From positions 1 to 38,468 of the IMG/VR virus record IMGVR_UViG_3300014501_000009: DNA of 38,468 nt; one strand, written 5' to 3'. How positions within the stretch are numbered: the stretch's first letter is position 1; every line of letters starts with the position of its first letter. This DNA comes from a virus. Shown piece after piece: positions 6,683 to 16,086 of this stretch. The notes under the pieces are model-generated. The model made no database searches, was not told where the DNA came from, and saw only the letters and a list, made by a program, of their open reading frames with translations. Position numbers and translations under genes: made by a program.

Positions 6683-9600
6683 ATGCCGCTTCAGAAGCAA
6701 TCAGTAAATATTAACTTTCAGCAAGGACTTGATACCAAGACTGATCCTTTTCAAGTTGCTGTTGGAAAATTCTTAAATCTCCAAAATTCCATATTTACCA
6801 AGGCCGGATTGCTTCAGAAAAGGAATGGATTTGAGCAATTGGCTGGTCTAGCAAATGGGTATAGTTTCCTAACCACGTTTAATGGCAATCTTACGGCCAT
6901 TGGTCAAGATTTGGCTTCATATTCTCAGGGGGCCGGCCTGTGGAACAATGTTGGTCCAATTTATCCTTGTGACCTAACCACGCTTCCCTTGATTAGAAGC
7001 AATCTGTCTCAAATTCAATGCGACTCTGCCATTTCTTCCAATGGTCTAGTGTGTACTGTATATATAGAGAGCGGTGGAGTTGTAAGTCCCGCTTACAAGT
7101 ATGCGGTTGCCGATAGTGTCACCGGACAAATGGTAATACCTCCTTCTTTTATAGTAAGTTCTGCCGCAGATATTCGCGGCAGTCCCAGGGTATTCGCATT
7201 GGGTAACTATTTCGTAATAGTCTACACAATTTTAATCAGCGGAACGAATCACCTACAATATTTTGCCATTAGTTCACAAGTTCCAACGCAAATTACTGCG
7301 CCAATGGATATTTCCACAACCGTAACGCCATCACTATCCACCCCAAACTTTGATGGGGTGGTTTCCGATAACAATCTATATATTGCATGGAATAATTCTG
7401 TAGGCGGTCAGTCGATTAAAATCACGTACATTACGCAATATCTAACTTCAACGGGGACAACAGTATTTAGTAATGCCGGACATGTGACAGCAACCACAAT
7501 GAGCGTATGTGCCGACGCCAGCACTGGAAATATCTTCGCTGCGTATTATGATACAGTTTCTGGCTTGGGATATATTTTCGGTGTTGATTCCCAATTACAA
7601 CCATTGACAACCATGACAGCGCCAGTTGAATGGACAACAAATCCAGATGTGGCGAATGTTGCTGCGGTGGCGCAAGATGGTTTAGTATCCATCTATTACG
7701 AGGTAAACAATGCTTACGGATATGATCCTAGTATCGCTACTAACTTCATTGATCTTGTCACATGCACAAGTTCTGGGGCAGTATCTTCGCCAACAACTAT
7801 CATACGATCTGTTGGGCTGGCTTCTAAAGCATTTATCCTTAACGGTGCTATTTACTTTCTTGCAGCTTATGACTCACTTTACCAGCCAACATATTTCCTG
7901 CTTAATGCGACTGGAAGCATTATTGCAAAGTTGGCATATTCAAATGGCGGCGGCTATCTCCAGTTTGGCCTACCATCTGTAAATGTAAATGGCGACACGG
8001 CCAACATTGCTTATCTTTATAAAGACTTGATTATCCCGGTCAACAAGACTGTTGGGACTACCAACGTCGGAGTGGGGGTGTATACGCAGACCGGGATAAA
8101 CTTATCCAGCTTTACGTTGAATACAGATGCGATAGCCACTTCTGAAATTGGCGGCAATCTTTTGGTATCCGGAGGTTTCCTATGGGCATATGATGGTGTG
8201 CAGCCGGTAGAGCAGAATTTCTTTGTGTGGCCAGATAGTGTAGAGGTGCATGGCTCTAATACGACGGGTCTCTTGAATGTTTCTTATACTTACGAATACG
8301 TGGCCACTTACGAATGGACTGATAATCAAGGAAATGCATACAGAAGTGCTCCATCCATTCCCGTTACATTCAACATATTGGCACCTCCAGTTAGTTTTAC
8401 AGCGACCACGACCACAAGCTCGAATGTATTGACGGTTATATCTAGCTTTACCGGTCTTCAGGATGGACAAGGTGTAAGTGGATCAGGAATTCCTGGCGGA
8501 ACTTATATAACCGATGTTGATTTTGATGCTGGAACAGTAACTTTAAGTGCGGCAATTACGGGTAGCGGAAGTGCTGGGGTAACCATTACGATAACATCCG
8601 AAGTAAGCTCGGCCACAATATACGTTCCCATGCTTAGGCTTACCTACAAAGTAAACAATCCTGTGAAGATTGTTCTTTATAGATGGTCCAGTAATCAACA
8701 GACATTTTATCAGGTTACGAATTTCGTCGTGCCAAATCTAAATAATGTCACCACTGATTACATTACGATCAATGACGGCTTGAGTGATTCCGAGATTGTT
8801 GGAAATTCCATTCTTTATACCAATGGTGGGGTTGTGGAAGATATTGGTCCGCCAGCAACTTCCGTAATGGCTCTTTATAAATCTCGCTTATTCTTGGTGG
8901 ATGCCGAAGACAGAAATCTCTTATGGTATTCCAAGCAGGTAATTGAAGCTACGCCGGTTGAAATGTCCGATCTTTTCACCATCTACATTCCGCCCACCAC
9001 GGCGGCACAGGGAAACACTGGACCAATTACTGCATTGAGTGCAATGGACGATAAGCTAATCATTTTCAAGAAGGATGCAATCTACTATCTCACAGGCGTC
9101 GGCCCCGATAACACGGGTGCCAACAATGACTTCTCTGATGCTGTGTTTATTACTTCTACTGTGGGCTGCGCCAATCCAAATTCCATCGTATTCATTCCCA
9201 ATGGTTTAATGTTCCAGTCGGATAAGGGAATATGGCTGCTTGGACGCGATCTTTCCACGAACTACATCGGCGCCCCAGTGGAAGCCTATAATCAATATTT
9301 AGTGGAATCCTCGCTTAATATTCCAGGAACGAACCAGGTGCGATTTACGCTCAATAATGACACCACCTTGATGTTTGATTATTTCTATCAACAATGGGGC
9401 ACTTTTGTGGGTATCCCTGCCCTATCGAGCACGCTCTATCAATCCCTGCATACTTTCATTAATTCTTATGGCCAGGTATTGCAGGAATCGGTTGGAACAT
9501 ATTCAGATGGACCCAACCCTGTACTTATGTCGTTTACTACGTCCTGGCTCAATCTTGCAGGCCTACAGGGTTATCAGAGGGCTTACTTCCTATACCTATT

Positions 9601-9946
9601 GGGCAGCTACATCAGCCCACATAAATTGAGCGTGCAAATTGCTTACGAATATAATGGCTCTCCTACCCAATCTACACTCATTAGTCCGACTAATTTTAGT
9701 GGTTATTACGGATCTGATCCTGTTTACGGTAATGCTAGCGTTTATGGCGGATCTATTTCTCTAGAGCAGTGGCGCGTTCATTTGCAGCAGCAGACGTGTC
9801 AATCCATGCAGATAACTGTATCTGAGCAATTTGATAGTTTCTTTGGGACTCCTGCTGGTGCAGGATTAACCTTGTCTGGTATTAACTTGGTGGTGGGATT
9901 GAAAAAACAATACCGCCCAATCGCTGCTGCGCAGAGTGTGGGGTAA
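6683..9946 (+). CDS. Tail nozzle / tail tubular B-like protein
   Basis: The 1087-residue product has the N-terminal signature of podovirus nozzle or stabilisation proteins (NINFQQGLDTKTDPFQVAVG, NSIFTKAGLLQKRNGFEQL). It then runs through long repetitive beta segments compatible with a propeller, as in T7 gp12-type nozzles, though larger than T7 gp12. Residues about 572-638 form a separate cassette (GQGVSGSGIPGGTYITDV, then GTVTLSAAITGSG), a small Ig-like beta module common in phage and bacterial surface proteins. The later part (SVMALYKSRLFLVDAEDRNLLWYS; IGAPVEAYNQYLVESS) is the conserved core. It would form the distal tail tube through which DNA leaves. Confidence 0.75.
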   Translation: MPLQKQSVNINFQQGLDTKTDPFQVAVGKFLNLQNSIFTKAGLLQKRNGFEQLAGLANGYSFLTTFNGNLTAIGQDLASYSQGAGLWNNVGPIYPCDLTTLPLIRSNLSQIQCDSAISSNGLVCTVYIESGGVVSPAYKYAVADSVTGQMVIPPSFIVSSAADIRGSPRVFALGNYFVIVYTILISGTNHLQYFAISSQVPTQITAPMDISTTVTPSLSTPNFDGVVSDNNLYIAWNNSVGGQSIKITYITQYLTSTGTTVFSNAGHVTATTMSVCADASTGNIFAAYYDTVSGLGYIFGVDSQLQPLTTMTAPVEWTTNPDVANVAAVAQDGLVSIYYEVNNAYGYDPSIATNFIDLVTCTSSGAVSSPTTIIRSVGLASKAFILNGAIYFLAAYDSLYQPTYFLLNATGSIIAKLAYSNGGGYLQFGLPSVNVNGDTANIAYLYKDLIIPVNKTVGTTNVGVGVYTQTGINLSSFTLNTDAIATSEIGGNLLVSGGFLWAYDGVQPVEQNFFVWPDSVEVHGSNTTGLLNVSYTYEYVATYEWTDNQGNAYRSAPSIPVTFNILAPPVSFTATTTTSSNVLTVISSFTGLQDGQGVSGSGIPGGTYITDVDFDAGTVTLSAAITGSGSAGVTITITSEVSSATIYVPMLRLTYKVNNPVKIVLYRWSSNQQTFYQVTNFVVPNLNNVTTDYITINDGLSDSEIVGNSILYTNGGVVEDIGPPATSVMALYKSRLFLVDAEDRNLLWYSKQVIEATPVEMSDLFTIYIPPTTAAQGNTGPITALSAMDDKLIIFKKDAIYYLTGVGPDNTGANNDFSDAVFITSTVGCANPNSIVFIPNGLMFQSDKGIWLLGRDLSTNYIGAPVEAYNQYLVESSLNIPGTNQVRFTLNNDTTLMFDYFYQQWGTFVGIPALSSTLYQSLHTFINSYGQVLQESVGTYSDGPNPVLMSFTTSWLNLAGLQGYQRAYFLYLLGSYISPHKLSVQIAYEYNGSPTQSTLISPTNFSGYYGSDPVYGNASVYGGSISLEQWRVHLQQQTCQSMQITVSEQFDSFFGTPAGAGLTLSGINLVVGLKKQYRPIAAAQSVG

Positions 9947-9948
9947 AT

Positions 9949-11169
9949 ATGTCTTTATTTGGCGACATTGGAACTTTATTTGGTGGGGGAAATGAAAACT
10001 CCAGTTTCAGCGCTCAAGGCGCCCCAATCATGCAAACCGTTGACCCAAATCAGCTATCAACAGCATATGGCCAAACTCAAAGCGGACTGGCTCAGCAACA
10101 AGGCCTAATCGGAGCCTTGAATGCTCAGAATGGTATTGGCAATCAAAACCAAGTCTATGGACAATTGCAAGGCGTAGCAAATGGCACTGGACCCAATCCA
10201 GCTCAAGCCATGTTAGCGCAACAGACTGGAAATAATATCGCAGCCCAGGGGGCATTGGCGGCTGGACAGCGCGGAGCCGGAGCAAATGTTGGATTAATGG
10301 CTAGACAGATTGGACAACAGGGGGCGGCCACTCAGCAACAGGCAGTAGGACAAGGCGCGACACTTCAGGCTCAGCAATCTCTGGGAGCTTTGGGGCAATT
10401 GGGTGGAATGGCCAACCAACAGGCCGCTCAACAAATTGGGGCGGTCGGAAATTATAATCAACTGGCACAAGGCCAACAGGGACAATTGCTTGGTGCGGCT
10501 GGACAGCTTAATTCCGCCAATGTAGGCATGCAAAGCAATATCAATAATGCCAACCAATCTATGGCAAACACAAATGCCAACAATGCAGCAAGTACAATTG
10601 GTGGATTAACTGGCGGCCTATCCGCGGCTGGTGGTAATTTGGCTTCTTCGGGCGGTAGCCTTGGTGGTGCATTAACTGCAGCAGCCGCATTTTCTCATGG
10701 CGGGATGGTAGCAGATAATATTCCACCCCATTTTCACGAATTGGCTTCACTGTATCAACATCATTTAAACGCCCCATTTAGCGGAAAAAATCCAAAGTCT
10801 GAAGCCGTGGCGCCCAAAGATAAATATGCTCATGGTGGAAAAGTTGATGCCATGGTATCTCCCGGTGAAAAATATCTAAAGCCGGGACAGGTTAAACAAT
10901 TCGCGAAAGGCGATAAAGACGTTGTTAAAAAAGCAGAGAAGATTGATGGAAAAGCCAAGGTTGCCGGTGATTCGGAGACGAATGATACGGTTAAAAAGAA
11001 GTTGGCACCCGGTGGCGTGGTGGTTCCTCGTACTGCTGTTGAAAAAGACAATGGAAAATCTTTCGTGGCCGCACTTCTAAACAAACATGCCGAAGAACAT
11101 CAAAAGGCCGGCGAGGAAGACTTTAAGAACGCTTTAAAAAAAGGCATCGCTTCTAGGGGTAAAAAATGA
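9949..11169 (+). CDS. Internal virion / ejection-type protein (Gln/Ala-rich)
   Basis: A 406-residue product. Residues about 40-200 are Gln/Ala/Gly-rich (GLAQQQGLIGALNAQNG, AQQAAQQIGAVGNYNQLAQG) with helical character, typical of podovirus ejection proteins. The C-terminal 150 residues are basic and carry VDAMVSPGEKYLKPG, then AEKIDGKAKVAGDS, NDTV and GGVVVPR. This SPGE/GDS-NDTV/PR pattern recurs in phage tail and injection proteins. The stop overlaps the next start (ATGA). It is first of three consecutive large proteins between nozzle and fibres, the classical slot for proteins ejected ahead of the DNA. Confidence 0.65.
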   Translation: MSLFGDIGTLFGGGNENSSFSAQGAPIMQTVDPNQLSTAYGQTQSGLAQQQGLIGALNAQNGIGNQNQVYGQLQGVANGTGPNPAQAMLAQQTGNNIAAQGALAAGQRGAGANVGLMARQIGQQGAATQQQAVGQGATLQAQQSLGALGQLGGMANQQAAQQIGAVGNYNQLAQGQQGQLLGAAGQLNSANVGMQSNINNANQSMANTNANNAASTIGGLTGGLSAAGGNLASSGGSLGGALTAAAAFSHGGMVADNIPPHFHELASLYQHHLNAPFSGKNPKSEAVAPKDKYAHGGKVDAMVSPGEKYLKPGQVKQFAKGDKDVVKKAEKIDGKAKVAGDSETNDTVKKKLAPGGVVVPRTAVEKDNGKSFVAALLNKHAEEHQKAGEEDFKNALKKGIASRGKK

Positions 11170-12866
11170 GCCTAAGTTTAGAAAAAGAAGATAACGAGCA
11201 TTATCATATCAAGACGCCAAAGGGCCACGTGCTGATGGTTCCCAAAAGTCAATTGACTGATACCGCCCATGAGTTTGTAAAGAAAATGGCCGGTGGGGGC
11301 ACAGTTCCCGATTCTGAAGTTGACCCAGACTATGACAATGAAGTGGCCACCCCCAAAGCCCTACCCGGCGGCGTTCCCACTCCTGCAGGAATGCCTGCAG
11401 CAGATCAAAATCTACCAGGTTCATCGTGGATTGACAGGGCGGAAAACGCCGTTGGTAATTTCTTTCATCAAAAAGGTCCGAGTGGTCCAAGTGGATCAGA
11501 TCAAACAACTGGGCCATCCGGGTCTAATCTAGTTCCAGCCCCAACAAGTGTCTCTAACCCCACGCCGGTTGCCGTTAGAAAAAATTCGGCACCAAAAAAA
11601 GACATGTCCCCGGCCCAGCAGCCCATTCCTTATAGCACCCCACCATCCGCGGCGTCATCTGGTGGCGGATATGATCCAGTACAAGCAGAACAAGGCCAGG
11701 TCGGCCAGCTTTTAAATCAACAACAATCGGAGGCGGAACAATATCAAAGTGACCTTGGTGAGCTGGGGGCAAAAGAAGCACAACCATTTAATGAGGCGGC
11801 ACAAGAACAACAATCCATGAAGACGCCGCTTCAGGCCGCAGAAGAATTTAATGCTACCGATGAAGCAAGTGTCCCGGTCTTGAACAAGATAGATCCAAAT
11901 CGACTAATGCATAATATGGATACGGGTAACAAGATCCTGGGTGGCATTTCTCTTATTCTGGGCGGTATTGGCGCAGGAATGCAACATAGTGGAACAAACC
12001 CGGCTTTGCAGATCATGCAAGATGCCATCAATAGAGACGTAAATGCTCAAATGGCAGATAATTCCAATCTAATGAATACCTATAAGATGCATCAGCAACA
12101 ATTCCAGAATGAGCAGCAAGCGAGAATCGCCACAACTAATAATTTGTGGAGCTGGGCGCAAGCCAAAGCGCAATCCGCAGCCGCCAATGCAAAAACGGCG
12201 CAGGCGCAATTTGCCGGCGGACAATTGGTTGATAGCATCAAGCAGCAAAAGATTCAAAATAACTTCATGCAAGGAATGTTGGCCGCGCCCGCACAAGGAC
12301 AGCCCGGACAGCAGCAAGGACAAAAAAGTGGCCTAATTAATGCTGACCCGTCCTACTTGGTAGAAAATATGGTTCAAGACCCAAACGCTAAAAAGCAGGT
12401 TTATGAAGAAATAAAAAATGCCCAGAATGTCGGAAGGAACGGCCCAGCAATGCTATCCGCATTCGATCAGGCACAAAAGGATACATCCGGCATGGGCGCA
12501 GCGACTAGCATGGGATATGAACCAGGATCTGTTAAGCGCCTAAAGCAGTTGATGCTTCCAAACTTCAAAACCATTGATGGGACAGTAAGACAGGCGGCAA
12601 TGGATGAGAGTTTTAATAATATTATTCCAGTTGGTACAGACACGTCGGATAGGCTGAATCAGAAGAAACAGGCGCTCCAACAATGGATGACTTCAGAAAC
12701 GGCAGCGCCTACTGCCAAGGGCCATGGTATTGATTTAAGTAGATTCGCCGGCACTGCTCCGCCTCAATTAGGACAAAGCCAAAAAGTAATTGGACAAAAA
12801 ACAGTTCAGGGTAAGCAATTCGTAAAATATGACGGTCAGCCCGGCTGGCATCAGGTGAATCAGTAA
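11166..12866 (+). CDS. Internal virion / ejection-type protein
   Basis: A 566-residue product, translationally coupled to its neighbours by ATGA at the start and TAATG at the end. The N-terminus (HYHIKTPKGHVLMVPKSQL) is a small ordered region. It is followed by a Pro/Gly/Ser-rich linker with GPSGPSGSD-type repeats, and then a long Gln-rich helical stretch (residues about 185-380) containing one hydrophobic Gly-rich segment (NKILGGISLILGGIGAGMQ). A membrane-active segment in a long helical protein fits a channel-forming ejection protein. No lytic transglycosylase motif is evident. The assignment is from position and composition. Confidence 0.6.
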   Translation: MSLSLEKEDNEHYHIKTPKGHVLMVPKSQLTDTAHEFVKKMAGGGTVPDSEVDPDYDNEVATPKALPGGVPTPAGMPAADQNLPGSSWIDRAENAVGNFFHQKGPSGPSGSDQTTGPSGSNLVPAPTSVSNPTPVAVRKNSAPKKDMSPAQQPIPYSTPPSAASSGGGYDPVQAEQGQVGQLLNQQQSEAEQYQSDLGELGAKEAQPFNEAAQEQQSMKTPLQAAEEFNATDEASVPVLNKIDPNRLMHNMDTGNKILGGISLILGGIGAGMQHSGTNPALQIMQDAINRDVNAQMADNSNLMNTYKMHQQQFQNEQQARIATTNNLWSWAQAKAQSAAANAKTAQAQFAGGQLVDSIKQQKIQNNFMQGMLAAPAQGQPGQQQGQKSGLINADPSYLVENMVQDPNAKKQVYEEIKNAQNVGRNGPAMLSAFDQAQKDTSGMGAATSMGYEPGSVKRLKQLMLPNFKTIDGTVRQAAMDESFNNIIPVGTDTSDRLNQKKQALQQWMTSETAAPTAKGHGIDLSRFAGTAPPQLGQSQKVIGQKTVQGKQFVKYDGQPGWHQVNQ

Positions 12867-15043
12867 TGCCCGATTCTGGATTCATATCTGATGCTGATAT
12901 GGCGAATATGGAGGCCCAACAAGCCCCTGCGCCAACAACACAGCCGCAGCAAAATACCGGATATATATCCGATGAGGACATGGCCAAGATGCCGGCGGAT
13001 AGTGATAAATATGACACGCTTCCGCAGCATGTTCTTGGTAATGTAGAAAACTTTGCCCGCGCTGGTACTTTGGGCGCTAGCGATCTTGCAGAAACTGGCC
13101 TATTGGGCCAATCGCAAGAAGACGTTAGGGGGCGTGAAAATGCTCTATCTATGCCAGAAAAGATTGCGTCTGGTATCGCCGGTGGCGCTACTCTTATTGG
13201 ATTAACTGGCGGCCTTGGTGCCCCACTAGAGGCGGCAATGGGGGGCGGATATGGAGCTGCCGCCTTGGGATATGGCGCAGAAGGTGCTTTGTTTGGTGCC
13301 GGGAATGTGGTTTCCGATGCCTCCCTTGGCGACCCCAATTTAAACGCCGAGAAGATTATTTCGGAGGTCGGATTTGGTGCGGCCCTTGGCGGTGGCTTAG
13401 GCATCTTGGGCAGAGCACTTAAGGGCGCCCCAGAACTACCAGGAAGTATCTTGGAGCCGGGAAGTGGTCCGACATCACCTCCGGGAACTGGTGGCGCTAG
13501 CAATCCAATTATGACAGATCCAATGCCCCCTAAGGAGCCAATAGGTTCTTTTGCCGCGCTGGAAAAAAGAAATGCTAATTCTATAGCCAATGGGCAAAGC
13601 GTAGAAATGCCGCAAAAACAAGCGCTCACGGAAGCGCTATCCAGATTGCCCGATTTAGAAAATCAAATACTCCCGCAACAAATAGAGTCATTAAGTAGCC
13701 ATGGTGCGAATCAGGATTATCAAATATTGCGTGATTCTCCCAATAAAGTTGGCGCGGAGATTAAAAATACAGAGGGTCTACAGAAGCAAGAGCTTACCTC
13801 TAAAATTGATTCTACCATAAGCGATCTTCACCCAGATGGCGCACCAACATCTGATCCAGTACAGGCCGGCAATAGGGCCAATGAGATTTTCACTAATCAA
13901 TATCAGCAAGAGCAAGCAGAGTTAAGGCCATTTTATGATGCTACCGATAAACTTATTCTTGGCCCCGCATCGGGAGACATTGCACCGCTTGTTAATGAGT
14001 TTAGCAAGGCCGTGCCGGGCGTTGCCAGAATGTTCGGATATGGCGATGTTGGAGAATTGGAAAATGTGCTCCCTTATGATTCTAAATGGGGCATTGATAA
14101 GTCAACGTATAATGCCGTCAAGGACGTTTTCGATTCACTGAAAGCGTCCGGAGATGAAAATAGTTCATTCTCTGAATTGAAAAACTTACGCCAGGGTATG
14201 AGCCAGAATGTAAACACACTAGATCAAGGTGCCGGCCCAGGACAAATACGCGCCCTGAAGGCCGCTTTTATGAATTACAATCAGAATGTTTTAGAAGATG
14301 CAATTCCACAAGATGCCACCATTCAATCTGGTGAAGGAACAATGAACTTGCGGGATGTTGCCAAGCGATATGCGATCAATGAGCAACAAAGAGATGTCAT
14401 AGAAAAGAACTTTGGCGCATCTGTTGGCCGGCAAGAATATGGCGCGATATCTAAGGTTAAACCAGAGGATATTCTGGACAATATGTTTAAGGATACGGCC
14501 ACAACCACGGCGGCCAAGAATATCCTAAGCCCGGATGATTTTAATGAATTGCTATCCGACCATCTGGCCCATAATAGGGGCTTGGTAACTAAAAACAATG
14601 TGTTTTCGTCTAATAAATTCGCTTCATTTTTGAAACGCCATCAATCAGAGCTTGGGGCGGCTTTTTCTGATAATCCGGAGACGCTGCAGCGTTTGAAAGA
14701 CCTTTCCACGGTATCTACAATTGTTCCCGATAATGCTTCCATTAATCCAGGCGGCACAGCAAAAACATTTATCGGTATGCTTAAAAACATGGGAACAGCC
14801 GATTTATTCATTGGACTACACAACCTGCCGGCATTGGTTGGCAAGAAAACTATGGAAATCCTAAACGAGGCCCGCGCCACCAGGAATGCCGTCAATGAGT
14901 TTAATCAAGGTCTAGCGGGGCAATCGGCAAAACAGGCAAGATTACAGCAAACTTCTAAAATACTTAGTCAAGTAGACAATGCCATGAACAAAGGCGCGGC
15001 GGCTATTTTCAGCCAAAGGGGTAAAAATGGCCAAGCTCCCTAA
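12866..15043 (+). CDS. Large internal virion / ejection-type protein
   Basis: The 725-residue product opens with two copies of a short motif, GFISDADMANM (residues 5-15) and GYISDEDMAKM (residues 32-42), likely a docking or packaging tag. A glycine-rich hydrophobic region follows (residues about 90-190, SGIAGGATLIGLTGGLG, GFGAALGGGLGILGRALKG), which could insert in membranes. The remainder is helical and charged. It lies third from the nozzle in the ejection block and overlaps the next gene by 17 nt. The longest antisense frame here (12709-13629, minus strand) is treated as a shadow. The function is inferred; no enzyme domain is recognised. Confidence 0.62.
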   Translation: MPDSGFISDADMANMEAQQAPAPTTQPQQNTGYISDEDMAKMPADSDKYDTLPQHVLGNVENFARAGTLGASDLAETGLLGQSQEDVRGRENALSMPEKIASGIAGGATLIGLTGGLGAPLEAAMGGGYGAAALGYGAEGALFGAGNVVSDASLGDPNLNAEKIISEVGFGAALGGGLGILGRALKGAPELPGSILEPGSGPTSPPGTGGASNPIMTDPMPPKEPIGSFAALEKRNANSIANGQSVEMPQKQALTEALSRLPDLENQILPQQIESLSSHGANQDYQILRDSPNKVGAEIKNTEGLQKQELTSKIDSTISDLHPDGAPTSDPVQAGNRANEIFTNQYQQEQAELRPFYDATDKLILGPASGDIAPLVNEFSKAVPGVARMFGYGDVGELENVLPYDSKWGIDKSTYNAVKDVFDSLKASGDENSSFSELKNLRQGMSQNVNTLDQGAGPGQIRALKAAFMNYNQNVLEDAIPQDATIQSGEGTMNLRDVAKRYAINEQQRDVIEKNFGASVGRQEYGAISKVKPEDILDNMFKDTATTTAAKNILSPDDFNELLSDHLAHNRGLVTKNNVFSSNKFASFLKRHQSELGAAFSDNPETLQRLKDLSTVSTIVPDNASINPGGTAKTFIGMLKNMGTADLFIGLHNLPALVGKKTMEILNEARATRNAVNEFNQGLAGQSAKQARLQQTSKILSQVDNAMNKGAAAIFSQRGKNGQAP

Positions 15044-15674
15044 ATATTCTCAGAACAAGTCAACGCTGGAAGATTTTTCTGACCCGGCGGAACTTAAAAA
15101 GCATTTGACCGATAATACGGCAGACTTTTTTCATGCGGCGCCGAATATTACTCAGGGCATCCATTCAACCGTTACAAATGGTCTTCAATATCTTAATGGC
15201 AAGTTGCCCGTCCCGGTAAATCCCATGCCGCTTTCCAAAGACCATGAACCACCAACACAATCACAGCATCACTTTAATCATAGTTTTGATATTGTGGATA
15301 ATCCGTTATCGGCACTAGAACATGTCAAAAATGGCACCTTAAGTAGTCTACACATGGAAGCCCTGCAAAACGTCTATCCCAATCTTCTTAAAGATATGCA
15401 AAAGAAGGTTTTGGAGCATATGGATCTGGAAAAGGCCAAAGACCTCCCATATCCAACAAAGTTATCATTGAGTAAATTCATCGGACAACCGCTAGACGAA
15501 AGCATGACGCCACAAGGAATTGTAGCCAACCAAGCGGCAATGACGCCGCCACAACAAGCCATGAATGCGGGACAGCCCAATAAGCCCATGCCAGCATCTT
15601 CCATGAAAGATATGGATGTTGCCGGTAGGGCGGCCACAAGATCACAGCAATTGGAATCTCCAGAGAAAGCCTGA
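15027..15674 (+). CDS. Virion-associated protein, unknown, end of the ejection block
   Basis: A 215-residue, His/Pro/Lys-rich product with a GGGG Shine-Dalgarno before the ATG, and an N-terminus overlapping the ejection-protein gene. The central part (LEHVKNGTLSSLHMEAL, VYPNLLKDMQKKVLEHMD) is helical. The C-terminus is Met/Pro-rich and disordered (ASSMKDMDVAGRAATRSQQ). It closes the ejection block: the second late-type element overlaps its stop codon. I do not recognise the family. A minor internal head protein or an assembly factor are both possible. Confidence 0.6.
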   Translation: MAKLPKYSQNKSTLEDFSDPAELKKHLTDNTADFFHAAPNITQGIHSTVTNGLQYLNGKLPVPVNPMPLSKDHEPPTQSQHHFNHSFDIVDNPLSALEHVKNGTLSSLHMEALQNVYPNLLKDMQKKVLEHMDLEKAKDLPYPTKLSLSKFIGQPLDESMTPQGIVANQAAMTPPQQAMNAGQPNKPMPASSMKDMDVAGRAATRSQQLESPEKA

Positions 15675-15694
15675 CCACTTATTACTATTATATA
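15671..15694 (+). promoter_or_regulatory. Late-promoter-like element, copy B (upstream of fibre block)
   Basis: Matches copies A and C: CTGACCAC followed by TTATTACTATTATATA. It overlaps the stop of the preceding gene and lies 41 nt before the start of the fibre block. A perfect hairpin, TCCTC (15701-15705) with GAGGA (15711-15715), and an AAGGGG Shine-Dalgarno lie between. The location suggests separate late transcription of the fibre genes. Confidence 0.6.
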
Positions 15695-15735
15695 GGCCAT
15701 TCCTCATACAGAGGATTAACTGACAAGGGGTATCA

Positions 15736-16086
15736 ATGGGCGCCAAGAAGGTTCTTCCACTATACAAGTTGATTAATTCCGGAGTAATGACTGGCGTAAA
15801 CACCCTCTCCTCTAACCCAACCAAAGTAGAAAATATTGACAATATTGGTCTGCAGGTAGACTGGACGGGAACTCCTACTGGGGTTTTCTCTGTTCTTTGC
15901 TCCATAGATGGCGTCAATTACCACGCGTTAACTTTTAACCCGGTTCTGGCTCAACCTGCCGGAGCTGCGGGCGGCTACATCATCAGCGTTAACCAGCAGC
16001 CCTTCGAGTGGCTACAGGTGCAATATACGAATACCTCTGGAGTCGGCGTTTTAAATGTTTGGATTCTCGGAAAGGATCTGAACTAG
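15736..16086 (+). CDS. Small beta-sandwich fibre-module protein
   Basis: A 116-residue product whose pattern (GLQVDWTGTPTGVFSVLCSIDG, read in two parts, then FEWLQVQYTNTSGVGVLNVWILG) matches a small jelly-roll or Ig-like module. A similar 120-residue protein is encoded at 20707. The two bracket the large fibre genes. It leads the block driven by late element B and has a good Shine-Dalgarno. A role as tail-tip adaptor or fibre cap is inferred. No signal peptide is present. Confidence 0.6.
   Translation: MGAKKVLPLYKLINSGVMTGVNTLSSNPTKVENIDNIGLQVDWTGTPTGVFSVLCSIDGVNYHALTFNPVLAQPAGAAGGYIISVNQQPFEWLQVQYTNTSGVGVLNVWILGKDLN

Noticed and set aside
12709-13629. 306-residue minus-strand frame antisense to the ejection genes
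   Set aside because: Pro/Ala/Ser-rich translation typical of a shadow frame, no ribosome site, and both plus-strand genes here are continuous and overlap neatly.
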